From contig CAVZGN010000002.1 in NCBI GenBank assembly GCA_963774895.1, forward strand, positions 477,975 through 541,974: a stretch of 64,000 nt of DNA, read 5' to 3'. The stretch is from REEB76 sp963774895. GTDB taxonomy: Bacteria; Pseudomonadota; Gammaproteobacteria; Natronospirales; REEB76. The notes under the pieces were generated by a model. It was not told the DNA's origin, did not search any database, and worked only from the letters and a program-made list of their open reading frames with translations. Position numbers and translations under genes: made by a program. Shown in pieces: positions 43,511 to 51,787 of the stretch (position 1 is the first letter of the stretch; each line of letters starts with the position of its first letter).

Positions 43511-45181
43511 ATGAAAACCAGAGTTGGCATTCTGCTGGGTTTGTTGATACTGCCGTTGCTGCTATCCGCAGCGCCCCTCAAGCCTGGACACGACGCGGTT
43601 GCCAGCGCTCATCCGCTGGCAACCCAGGCCGGCATGCAGATACTCGCCGAGGGTGGCAATGCCTTTGATGCGGCAGTGGCGGTGAGTGCGGCGCTGGCGG
43701 TGGTGGAACCCTACAGTTCCGGCATCGGCGGCGGCGGATTCTGGCTGCTGCATGTAGCCAGGGACGATCACAACACCTTCATCGATGGACGTGAATACGC
43801 ACCGGCAGCCGCCAGTGCCAACATGTACCAGGACAAGAACGGCGATGTGATCCCAGGTGCGTCGCTCAATGGTCCCCTGTCGGCTGCCATCCCCGGTGAG
43901 CCCGCGGCCCTGGTATATCTCAACAAGCATTACGGCCATCTGTCTCTGGCACAGGATCTGGCGCCGGCCATCAAATTGGCGCGTGATGGATTCTCGCTGG
44001 ACCGGTTATTTCACGCGATGATCGCCAATCGCGTCGACAAGCTCAGGCAATGGCCGGCGGCCACGGCGGTGTTCATGCCTGGTGGTCAGGTGCCACCCGC
44101 AGGTTACCTGCTGAAACAACCCGATCTGGCCCGAACCCTGGAGCTGATCGCCAAAAAAGGCGCCGCGGGTTTTTATACCGGTGAGCTTGCCAAAGTGATG
44201 GTGGATGCGGTGCGCGCCAATGGCGGCATCTGGTCGCTGGAGGATCTGCGTAACTATAAGGTGATCGAGCGCCAGCCGCTGGTAGGCAGCTATCTGGGCA
44301 TGCGCATTGTATCGGCACCGCCGCCGTCCTCCGGCGGCATTGTGATGTTGGAAGCCCTGAATGTTCTCTCCGGTTACGACCTGACTCAGCTTACGGGTTT
44401 GATGCAAAAACATTTCATCATCGAGGCCATGCGTTACGCTTACCGCGACCGTGCTGAATACCTGGGCGATCCGGCATTTGTGCAAATGCCTTTGCAGAGA
44501 TTATTGAGCCCGTATTACGCCGCCGGACTGCGCGCGTCCATACTGCCGGACAAGGCCACACCCAGCAGCGATCTGGCACCCGTGCAGGCGCAGGCGCCGG
44601 AAAGCGAACACACCACCCACATCTCCATTCTGGATAGGGACGGCAACCGTGTGGCAGCGACCTTCACCGTGAACTTCCGCTTCGGTTCGGGCTTCATGCC
44701 GCCGGGTACCGGCGTGATCCTGAACGACGAGATGGACGATTTCGTCTCCAAACCGGGGGTCCCCAACGGCTTCGGCCTGGTCGGTAACAGCGCCAACGCC
44801 ATCGCGCCACATAAGCGGCCGCTCTCGAGCATGATGCCTACGCTCCTGGAGACCAAAGACGGACTCGCGATACTCGGCACGCCCGGCGGCAGCCGCATCA
44901 TCAGCATGCTGCTGCTGGGAACGCTGGATTATTTCAACGGTGGTGATGCCCACAGCATCGTCAGCCTCCTGCGCTATCACATGCAGTACCTGCCGGATGC
45001 CGTGTATTACGAACCGGAAGCATTGACTGTGGATGAAATAACCGGCTTGGGGAAGATGGGTTATGTGCTCAAGCCGACCAACCTCTACGGCAATATGCAG
45101 GCCATCAGCTGGGATTATAAAACCGGCAAAGTGGCGGCGGCCTCCGATCCGCGCGATATCGGCGAGGCCATGGTGAAATAG
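43511..45181 (+). CDS. ggt: Gamma-glutamyltransferase
   Basis: This periplasmic enzyme transfers or hydrolyses the gamma-glutamyl group of glutathione. The 556-residue precursor has a signal peptide (VGILLGLLILPLLLSA) and self-cleaves before the nucleophile T368 in SEHTTHISI. Large-subunit features are GGNAFDAAVAVSAALAVVEP, GIGGGGFWL and DGREYAPA; the small subunit has GSGFMPPGTGVILNDEMDDF, PLSSMMPT and GTPGGSRI. The role is glutathione salvage. It follows the ferredoxin by 26 bases. Confidence 0.95.
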   Translation: MKTRVGILLGLLILPLLLSAAPLKPGHDAVASAHPLATQAGMQILAEGGNAFDAAVAVSAALAVVEPYSSGIGGGGFWLLHVARDDHNTFIDGREYAPAAASANMYQDKNGDVIPGASLNGPLSAAIPGEPAALVYLNKHYGHLSLAQDLAPAIKLARDGFSLDRLFHAMIANRVDKLRQWPAATAVFMPGGQVPPAGYLLKQPDLARTLELIAKKGAAGFYTGELAKVMVDAVRANGGIWSLEDLRNYKVIERQPLVGSYLGMRIVSAPPPSSGGIVMLEALNVLSGYDLTQLTGLMQKHFIIEAMRYAYRDRAEYLGDPAFVQMPLQRLLSPYYAAGLRASILPDKATPSSDLAPVQAQAPESEHTTHISILDRDGNRVAATFTVNFRFGSGFMPPGTGVILNDEMDDFVSKPGVPNGFGLVGNSANAIAPHKRPLSSMMPTLLETKDGLAILGTPGGSRIISMLLLGTLDYFNGGDAHSIVSLLRYHMQYLPDAVYYEPEALTVDEITGLGKMGYVLKPTNLYGNMQAISWDYKTGKVAAASDPRDIGEAMVK

Positions 45182-45185
45182 AGCA

Positions 45186-45235
45186 TTTCCCAACCTCTTC
45201 CATTCCCCTTGCGGTAGATAGAAGGGTTAGGGGTG
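45186..45235. repeat. Dispersed repeat, short copy C
   Basis: An imperfect palindrome between ggt and murB. Read on the minus strand, ACACCCCTAACCCTTCT, then CAAGGGGAATGG matches the right-hand half of copy B (ACACCCCTCATCCCCT..., CAAGGGGAGAAGG). Its end supplies AGGGG just before the murB ATG. Confidence 0.5.
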
Positions 45236-45236
45236 T

Positions 45237-46277
45237 ATGTTCTTTACACTCATGATAGCAAGATACACGTTCACCGCCGATGCCTCGCTGGAAAGCCGTA
45301 ACACGTTTCGCGTGCCGGTGCGCGCCGCCTGGCTCGCGGAAATTCATGATCCGGCCATACTTTCCGAAGTGTTTGCGCGGTCCGAAGTACAAAATCTGCC
45401 GGTGTTGGTACTTGGCGAGGGCAGCAATATGCTGTTCACCCGCAATTTCGATGGACTGGTAATGCGGATGGTGAATCGCGGTATCGAGTTGCAGAATGAA
45501 AACCATAGGAGTGTTCTAGTACGCGCCGCCGCTGGAGAGCACTGGCATGATCTGGTACGCTGGTCGCTGGTACAGGAATTATGCGGACTGGAAAATCTTT
45601 CGCTGATCCCCGGCACCGTGGGTGCCGCGCCTATCCAGAACATCGGTGCATACGGCGCGGAGCTGGCGGAGACTTTGGTGAAGGTGTCGGCCTACGATCG
45701 CTCGTCCCATGAACATGTGCACTTGAGCCGCGAACAATGCGGCTTCAGCTATCGGGATAGCCTGTTCAAGCGGATGCCGGAGCGCTGGATCATCACAGCG
45801 GTGGAATTGCGCCTGCTGCGTTCCGCGCCGCTCAAACTCGATTACGCCGGGGTGCGCGAGGAACTGGCGGCCATGCACATCACCGAAACTACGGCAGCGG
45901 ATGTATCCGCAGCCGTGTGCCGTTTGCGGCTGCGGAAGCTCCCGGACCCGGCCGTCATCGGCAACGCCGGCAGTTTCTTCAAAAATCCAATGGTTTCTGA
46001 AACTCAGGCTGCGCAACTGCAAAAACAGTATCCAGGATTAGTGGTTTTCAATTCACCCAATGGCAGAAAACTCAGTGCGGCCTGGCTGATTGAACAATGC
46101 GGCTGGAAGGGCTTTCGGGAAGGTGATGCTGGAGTGTCGGAGAAGCATGCCCTGGTACTGGTGAACCATGCGCATGCCAGTGGTGCGCAAATCCTGGCGC
46201 TGGCCCGGCGTATACAGGAATCTGTGCAGCAAAAGTTCGATGTCCGTCTGGAACCCGAGCCGAAGATCATTGTGTGA
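45237..46277 (+). CDS. murB: UDP-N-acetylenolpyruvoylglucosamine reductase
   Basis: MurB reduces the enolpyruvyl group to give UDP-MurNAc, using FAD and NADPH. The 346-residue type I protein has the FAD segments LGEGSNMLF and LIPGTVGAAPIQNIGAYG, the proton donor Ser in IGNAGSFFKNP, AWLIEQCGWKG, and VSEKHALVLVNHA. ATG 45237 has AGGGG 4-5 bases upstream; ATG 45252 is an alternative without a ribosome binding site. Ribosome binding may depend on the repeat upstream. Confidence 0.94.
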   Translation: MFFTLMIARYTFTADASLESRNTFRVPVRAAWLAEIHDPAILSEVFARSEVQNLPVLVLGEGSNMLFTRNFDGLVMRMVNRGIELQNENHRSVLVRAAAGEHWHDLVRWSLVQELCGLENLSLIPGTVGAAPIQNIGAYGAELAETLVKVSAYDRSSHEHVHLSREQCGFSYRDSLFKRMPERWIITAVELRLLRSAPLKLDYAGVREELAAMHITETTAADVSAAVCRLRLRKLPDPAVIGNAGSFFKNPMVSETQAAQLQKQYPGLVVFNSPNGRKLSAAWLIEQCGWKGFREGDAGVSEKHALVLVNHAHASGAQILALARRIQESVQQKFDVRLEPEPKIIV

Positions 46278-46373
46278 GCTTGGCGACTGCCCAGTAGAAC
46301 GCATGTGTTGTGTACCCAGCATAGGTCGATTTAATGCATCGCTGATTCATAACACTGTGCTTCGTGTGGCTAA

Positions 46374-47069
46374 TTAATTCTCGACTCCCGTGATTCTGGG
46401 TATCAGGTCGCAGAACCAGAAGGCATCACGACAGACGATTTCACCCAATGAAAATTCGACTGGAGTAATGAAGATTGGTCCATCGAAAACAAAGGTATGA
46501 AATTCGCCGTTCTCGCCACAGGGATCCACCTGCCCAGGAAGATCTTCCAGGAAGCGCTCATCGATGACCCTACCGACGAAACTTGGATTAAGTTTGGCCG
46601 GATCAACGCACACTACTATAGCCTTAAATCCCGATGTTATGAAATTATGGATTAGCTGATGCGTGTCACGTTTCCATATAGGGTATAGCCCAATCATAGC
46701 GTGCCTGGTGAGGAGTCGCTGACGATAGACACGGATGTCCTCAAGGAACAAATCGCCGAAAACGACGGAATTAATACCCAGAGCCCGATAGCTTGAAAAT
46801 GCTTCGCCCATATTTTTTTCATATTCATCATTGGTAGCGTCCTTTGAGATGAATATCTGGTGGAGCGGGAGTCCAAGACTGGCAGCCTGCTGTTGCAACA
46901 AACTGCATCTGACCCCGTGCATACTAATTCGGTTGAAATCGCGGGTGACAGTCGTCAGCAGTGCCTCGATACGCAAATTCATTGTGTGTTGAATCTCACA
47001 CAGGGCCAGACAACTATCCTTGCCGCCACTCCATGAAACAACTATGGATTTTGGTTGACGCGATTCCAT
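46374..47069 (-). CDS. PP-loop ATPase of the Dph6/COG2102 type
   Basis: The 231-residue protein carries the PP-loop SGGKDS (14-19) and the C-terminal DPCGENGEFHTFVFDGP, the signature of the diphthine-ammonia-ligase-like family. Bacteria do not make diphthamide, so a different ATP-dependent amidation or thiolation is likely. It lies 31 bases after btuB on the same strand and may be controlled by the same riboswitch, pointing to a role in corrinoid use. That link is an inference from position. Confidence 0.85.
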   Translation of the reverse strand: MESRQPKSIVVSWSGGKDSCLALCEIQHTMNLRIEALLTTVTRDFNRISMHGVRCSLLQQQAASLGLPLHQIFISKDATNDEYEKNMGEAFSSYRALGINSVVFGDLFLEDIRVYRQRLLTRHAMIGLYPIWKRDTHQLIHNFITSGFKAIVVCVDPAKLNPSFVGRVIDERFLEDLPGQVDPCGENGEFHTFVFDGPIFITPVEFSLGEIVCRDAFWFCDLIPRITGVEN

Positions 47070-47100
47070 AATGCCCTAGACAATCTTTATGCTCATGTAT

Positions 47101-48954
47101 TTAATTCGATGCATAACTTAGATTGACGAATAATGATCTGCCTGCCTGGTTATAACCAGCCGCAGTCTGATATTGGATGTCAAACAGGTTTTCGAGACTG
47201 CCGCTCACAGCAAAACCGTGGCCGAGTTGCTGGCGCAGCGTCACGCCGGCCAGCATATAGCCGGCATCGGTGACTGGCGCACCGGTGTTGAAATCCACAT
47301 CGTCGCGTGGACCACTGACGATCAGATGCGCGCCGATGCTGGTGGTGTCGTCATGCCAGTTGAGGGCCGTGGTCAAGGTGCGTTCCGAGCGCCGCAACAA
47401 CAGTGTGTCCGTATCCAGATTTTCGGGCTGCTGGAAGATCACGTCGCTGCGCCAGTACCAGGCGCTCAGAGTCAGTTCGTATCCAGCTTCAAGGCCGCGT
47501 ACCCGGGCGCTGGCGATATTCTCATTCTCGCCATTCAGATTGCCGGGCGTGACCACGTACTGGATGAGGTTATCGAGCTTGTCCTGGAATGCACTTAGGG
47601 TGAGGCTTTGTGAATCGCTGAGTTTCTGGCGCAGGCCCACCTCGAAATTCTGGGAAGTCTCCGGCTGCAAGTCCGGATTGCCGCCGAAGCCGTATAACTC
47701 CGTGGCACTGGGAGCACGGAAACCGGTACCGGCACCAGCAGTCAGGCGGGTAGCGTCACTCACATCGTAGGCATAATCCGCGTTCCAGGTCAGATGGTTG
47801 CCGAATTCCTGGTCATGGGTGTCGCGTGCCGCCACCACCAGATGGTTGTCACCGGCGTTGAGATCATCCTCGAGGTACAGAGCATTGATGCGGTCGGGCA
47901 CATCGTAGGCCAGGCCATAGGATTGCGAGCTCGCATGCTGATCTTCGTAATAGATGCCGGCAGTCAGCAACTGATACTCGCCCAGGGCCATGTCGTTCTG
48001 CCAGTCGGCTACGTTGCGTTGGGTGTGCACGAAATCCGGGGTCTGCGCTGGATTGTAGGGATCAGCCTGCAGCTGGTCGGTCTGGTCCAGCATATGGCTC
48101 AGGTTGAGGTTACTGCGCCAACCGGTCAGCGAGTTCCCGGTCAGATCCAGGCTGGTGACCTGATTCTGGAAATCCTCATCCAAAGGAATCAGATCGTAGG
48201 GTGGGCTGTCTGCGAAACCCATGTATTGGCTATTGCCGGTACTCTGCCAATGCTTGATGTTCACGTCCAAGCCAGCCAACTGGGTGCTGCCATAAGCATT
48301 CCAGCTGCGGTCCGTATTGCCATTGTCGATGTTGCTGCCGGCCACTGCCGGGAAACTATCTGTGTGGTAGTTATCGGCGGATACACCGAAGGCGCTCTGG
48401 TCCTGGCCGTAATCGAAATGCCCGCCATTGTCATAGGTGCCGTAGCGCCCGGCTCCCGCATAGCCGCCGTAATGGCTGCCTTCACTTGCCTGCCGGGTGA
48501 TGATGTTGATGACGCCGCCGATGGCATCGGAGCCATAGAGCGCGGCGCGCGGGCCCTTCACGATCTCGATGCGCTCGATGTCGTTCAAATGGATGTTCTG
48601 CAGCGCGGCGCCGCTGCCATCCGCTGGGTTGATCTTGACGCCGTTGATCATCACCAGCGTCTGGTCGCTGTTGGTGCCGCGCAGGAACAGTGAAGTAGGC
48701 TGGCCGGGACCGCCGTTGCTGGCAATATCGAGTCCGGCATATTGTTGCAACAGGTCGCCGATGGCCTGTGCACCGCTCATCTGGATCTGCTGGGCGGTGA
48801 TCACGATCATGGGCGCTACTTCCTGATCGGCCGTGAGCGCGGTACGGGTAGCGGTCACGACCACGCCACCCAGATTGGCGTCATCAGCGAAACATACACA
48901 GGGGGACATCATGAACAGCGCCAGTACGCCGCTCAGTTGTAGGGATTTAAGCAC
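47101..48954 (-). CDS. btuB: TonB-dependent vitamin B12 receptor
   Basis: The 617-residue outer-membrane receptor has a signal peptide ending near FADDAN, a TonB box-like VVVTATRT, a plug domain (about 25-150; LLQQYAGLDIASNGGPGQPT, IEIVKGPRAALYGSDAIGG) and a 22-strand barrel ending in SLFVNLSYASN. GTG 48954 is chosen because GAGGAG stands 6 bases upstream and is paired in the riboswitch hairpin; the frame continues upstream through the leader but lacks signal-peptide character there. The riboswitch identifies the substrate as cobalamin. Confidence 0.93.
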   Translation of the reverse strand: MLKSLQLSGVLALFMMSPCVCFADDANLGGVVVTATRTALTADQEVAPMIVITAQQIQMSGAQAIGDLLQQYAGLDIASNGGPGQPTSLFLRGTNSDQTLVMINGVKINPADGSGAALQNIHLNDIERIEIVKGPRAALYGSDAIGGVINIITRQASEGSHYGGYAGAGRYGTYDNGGHFDYGQDQSAFGVSADNYHTDSFPAVAGSNIDNGNTDRSWNAYGSTQLAGLDVNIKHWQSTGNSQYMGFADSPPYDLIPLDEDFQNQVTSLDLTGNSLTGWRSNLNLSHMLDQTDQLQADPYNPAQTPDFVHTQRNVADWQNDMALGEYQLLTAGIYYEDQHASSQSYGLAYDVPDRINALYLEDDLNAGDNHLVVAARDTHDQEFGNHLTWNADYAYDVSDATRLTAGAGTGFRAPSATELYGFGGNPDLQPETSQNFEVGLRQKLSDSQSLTLSAFQDKLDNLIQYVVTPGNLNGENENIASARVRGLEAGYELTLSAWYWRSDVIFQQPENLDTDTLLLRRSERTLTTALNWHDDTTSIGAHLIVSGPRDDVDFNTGAPVTDAGYMLAGVTLRQQLGHGFAVSGSLENLFDIQYQTAAGYNQAGRSLFVNLSYASN

Positions 48955-49020
48955 GCTGATCTCCTCACGCCGCTCGCCCGCATGCGTGAAAGCCACGGTT
49001 GCAACACCAGCGTGAGGAGA
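48955..49020 (-). promoter_or_regulatory. Ribosome-binding-site hairpin of the btuB riboswitch
   Basis: TCTCCTCACGC (minus strand, 49020 to 49010) is perfectly complementary to GCGTGAGGAGA (48970 to 48960), which contains the btuB Shine-Dalgarno sequence. The 11-bp stem would hide the site, as expected of a translational expression platform. A second small hairpin (GGGCCTTAGGCCC) lies just upstream at 49030-49042. Confidence 0.8.
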
Positions 49021-49074
49021 AGTAACGATGGGCCTAAGGCCCGCTCGCATCGCCCACCGCAACGCCGGAACGTG

Positions 49075-49255
49075 CCTTCAGGCCGGTCTCCGGGCTCGCG
49101 AGCGGGGGATTCCCCTTGTCTGTCGCCTTCCCGCGCTGGTGCGCAGTGGCTACCTAACAGACTTGTGCTCGCCTACCGTTGCGGGGGCAGCGCCGGCATT
49201 GTCCTAAGACGCACCGGCTTCCCGAGTGTCATCCGCGAGGATGACGCCTCAAGGC
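49075..49255 (-). ncRNA. Cobalamin riboswitch
   Basis: Reading the minus strand, the conserved core occurs in order: GGGAAGCCGGTGCG, GCTGCCCCCGCAACGGTA, GCGAGCACAAGTCTG, GCCACTG...GGGAAGGCG, then the B12-box region GAGCCCGGAGACCGGCCTG. It stands directly upstream of btuB, the standard target. High adenosylcobalamin should close the expression platform and lower BtuB. Exact ends are approximate. Confidence 0.93.
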
Positions 49256-49262
49256 GACACAC

Positions 49263-49291
49263 AATTTAGAGATGTGGTGTAGTCAAGTCAA
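49263..49291 (-). promoter_or_regulatory. Promoter of the btuB riboswitch transcript
   Basis: TTGACT (49286-49291) and TAAATT (49263-49268) on the minus strand with a 17-base spacer place the start point near 49256, at the 5' edge of the riboswitch. Confidence 0.6.
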
Positions 49292-49324
49292 GCAACTGTT
49301 TGTCTTGAATGGACACCCAGCTGT

Positions 49325-49906
49325 TCAGATTGTTTTGAAAGCTTTTTTATCTTTGATGCTGTCGAAAGCCTGTTGTGCAAAAGCCGCGGCCTGTTTTTCG
49401 CCTGTGGCGAAATCTGTCGGATTGATGATCTGCACCATCATCTTGTTACCATTATCGATCAAGTGTAACTGCACTGACGAGACGCCGGGAGATATGCTGT
49501 TATCCACGTAGAACGCGCCCGGGCCAAATCCCTCGGCAGGGTGGATCTGGATGGGTTTGATGTTGTGTTTGAACAGCGCTTTCAGCTGGGCTGCTTCTGC
49601 CGCCAGCTCACCGGTAGGATCCTTGGAGTCAGATTCGCTGATCTGCAGCAGCGCCGGGGTTTCGCCGGTGTTGGTATCGTTGTATTTGCAGACATGGATG
49701 GGTGATCCCTCGCCCGAGAGCATCATTGCATCCAGCTGTCTTCCGAGTATCTGGCCGGCCTGGACATTAGTGACGGCGTAACAAGCCATGAGCACTTTCT
49801 TGGCATTCGGATCGGGCCCGCTAGTGCAGGCAGCGAGGCCTGCGAAGATTAGTGCGCTGACAGCGACCGCGAAAGTCAAATTTTTAAAGTGCTCGAGCTT
49901 CAACAT
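49325..49906 (-). CDS. Lipoprotein of unknown function
   Basis: A 193-residue protein with a signal peptide and lipobox (AGLAAC, Cys near 27). The mature part holds two further Cys (MACYAV and HVCKY, about residues 42 and 73), mixed alpha/beta character and a Lys/Asp-rich end. It is not BtuF-like in length or motifs. It lies between the B12 transporter genes and btuB but has its own start, so a link with B12 is only positional. Confidence 0.72.
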   Translation of the reverse strand: MLKLEHFKNLTFAVAVSALIFAGLAACTSGPDPNAKKVLMACYAVTNVQAGQILGRQLDAMMLSGEGSPIHVCKYNDTNTGETPALLQISESDSKDPTGELAAEAAQLKALFKHNIKPIQIHPAEGFGPGAFYVDNSISPGVSSVQLHLIDNGNKMMVQIINPTDFATGEKQAAAFAQQAFDSIKDKKAFKTI

Positions 49907-50024
49907 GTGTTGGCCTGTAAGTCGAGAAAAAGCCCAGGACCTGAGGTATCCCGAACAGCATCAAGGATGCCACCAGCCTAGGATAGCGTATTGCACGGCG
50001 ACCGTCAGGTGATACATATCTGAT

Positions 50025-50801
50025 TCATATCGGTAGATAAGCAGTGCCGCCGGACCAGTGTACCGGGATGACGCCAGTCTGGTACAGGCGGCTGAGATTT
50101 TCTGCTGTCAGGATCTCGCTTAAGTTACCAAATAGCAATTCACCATCACCGAACAGCATCAACAACTGATCGCAAAAACGTGCCGCCAGGTTGGCATCGT
50201 GCAGGCTCATGATGACGGCGCGTTCCCGGGTATGTGACAACTTGGTGAAATGTGCTAGCAGCGCCAGTTGGTGATGCGGATCCAGCTGGTGCGTGGGCTC
50301 GTCCAGCAGGAACACCTGCGGATCCTGGGTGACGATGGTCGCAATCGCCAGGCGGCGGCGCTCGCCACCGGAGAGTTGGGTCTGGGCGCGCTGTTCCAGG
50401 CCGTCGAGACCCGTCAATTTGAGCGCACGCCGCGCCAGATTCACATCGTTGTGGGATTCCCAGCGCCAGAAATCGATGTGCGGATGTCGGCCGATGAGCG
50501 CGGTCTCCAGTACCGTCGCGGGCAGGCTGTCTTCCTGCTGCTGCATGAGCAGGCCGAGTTGCTGTGCGATGCGCCGCCGCGGCAATTCTTGCAGCGCTAC
50601 ACCGCTCAGGAAAATTTCACCACTATCGACAGGGCGCAGACCCGCCAGGCTGTGCAACAGGGTCGTTTTCCCCACACCGTTGTTGCCCAGGACGCCGATG
50701 CAGCGACCCGGATTCAGCACCAGGTCGAAGTTACGGCATACGCATTTGCCGGCAATGCTGACCGTAAGGTTGCGGGCTTTCAGCAGGGCCGCTGCGCTCA
50801 T
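50025..50801 (-). CDS. btuD: FecE/BtuD-type ABC transporter ATPase
   Basis: The 258-residue ATPase has Walker A GNNGVGKT (39-46), Q-loop LLMQQQED, signature LSGGERRR, Walker B FLLDEPTHQLDPHH and the H-switch MSLHDANLA. The type serves iron-siderophore or cobalamin importers; the riboswitch-linked btuB nearby favours B12. It overlaps the permease stop by 4 bases. The gene symbol rests on context. Confidence 0.8.
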   Translation of the reverse strand: MSAAALLKARNLTVSIAGKCVCRNFDLVLNPGRCIGVLGNNGVGKTTLLHSLAGLRPVDSGEIFLSGVALQELPRRRIAQQLGLLMQQQEDSLPATVLETALIGRHPHIDFWRWESHNDVNLARRALKLTGLDGLEQRAQTQLSGGERRRLAIATIVTQDPQVFLLDEPTHQLDPHHQLALLAHFTKLSHTRERAVIMSLHDANLAARFCDQLLMLFGDGELLFGNLSEILTAENLSRLYQTGVIPVHWSGGTAYLPI

Positions 50802-51784
50802 AACGGTCCGCGCGCGCGATTCAGCAGATATAGGAATAACGGCACGCCGATGGCCGCGGTCACCACACCCACTGGCAATTGCTGAGGTGCCAGCAGGCTG
50901 CGCGCCAGGGTGTCGGCGAGCATCAGCAGACTACCACCCAGCAGCACGGCACCCGGTAACAGCGTGCGGTGATCGCTGCCGGATATCAAACGTATCATAT
51001 GCGGTACCACCAGCCCCACGAAACCAATGGCCCCGGCTTCGGTCACGGCCACGGCGGTAAACAGCGAGGCGGCGATGTAAATGGCGATGGTAAACGGGCG
51101 CACGGAAATGCCCAGTGCTTCGGCGAGAGTTTCGCCGCGCGCCAGCACATTCAGATGCCGGGCAAACGGCAGGCAGATCGCGAGACCGGCGATGACGATC
51201 ACCAGCGGCAGCCAGCCGCCACCCTGGTAGGACAGATCACCCATAAGCCAGAACAGCATGCTCCGCAGGCTGGCATTGTCGGACAACACCAGCAGCAGGC
51301 TGATGGCGGCGCCCCAACCGAATGCCACTACGATGCCAGTCAGCAGCAGGCGCGTGGGCGTCCAGCCGCCGCGACCGTGGGCCAGGACGAACACCATGAG
51401 CATCGAGATGAGCGCACCCACAAAGGCACTGCCGCTGACCCAGAATCCCGCCACTCCCAACAGCAGTGACAATAGCGCGCCCACAGCAGCACCGCCGGAG
51501 ACGCCAAGGATATACGGATCTGCCAATGGGTTGCGCAGCAACACCTGCATGAGCGCGCCGGCCAGTGCCAGCAGTCCACCGGTAGCAAAGGCGGTGATGG
51601 CGCGTGGCAGTCTTAACTCCAGCACCAGCGTGCGCGTAAGTGGATCACCGTTACCACTGAGAGCACTCATCACCGAATACAGCGGCAAAGGCACGCTGCC
51701 CACTGCAAGTGACACGCATAAAGCGATCAATGTGAGTGCCACCAAGACGCTCAATAAAGGCAGAGGATGCAAACGTTCCCGCAT
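50798..51784 (-). CDS. btuC: FecCD/BtuC-type ABC transporter permease
   Basis: A 328-residue permease with about ten helices. FecCD signatures include LRLPRAITAFATGGLLALAG, LLRNPLADPYILGVSGGAA, and the coupling segment GEAEALG-like ETLAEALGISV, and GAIGFVGLVVPHMIRL. It forms the membrane channel with the following ATPase. No periplasmic binding protein gene is adjacent. It follows the HAD gene by 3 bases. Confidence 0.82.
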   Translation of the reverse strand: MRERLHPLPLLSVLVALTLIALCVSLAVGSVPLPLYSVMSALSGNGDPLTRTLVLELRLPRAITAFATGGLLALAGALMQVLLRNPLADPYILGVSGGAAVGALLSLLLGVAGFWVSGSAFVGALISMLMVFVLAHGRGGWTPTRLLLTGIVVAFGWGAAISLLLVLSDNASLRSMLFWLMGDLSYQGGGWLPLVIVIAGLAICLPFARHLNVLARGETLAEALGISVRPFTIAIYIAASLFTAVAVTEAGAIGFVGLVVPHMIRLISGSDHRTLLPGAVLLGGSLLMLADTLARSLLAPQQLPVGVVTAAIGVPLFLYLLNRARGPL

Positions 51785-51787
51785 GGC

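Noticed and set aside
47794..48693. Plus-strand open frame of 299 residues opposite btuB
   Set aside because: Shadow of the TonB receptor; no start signals and the minus-strand gene is certain.
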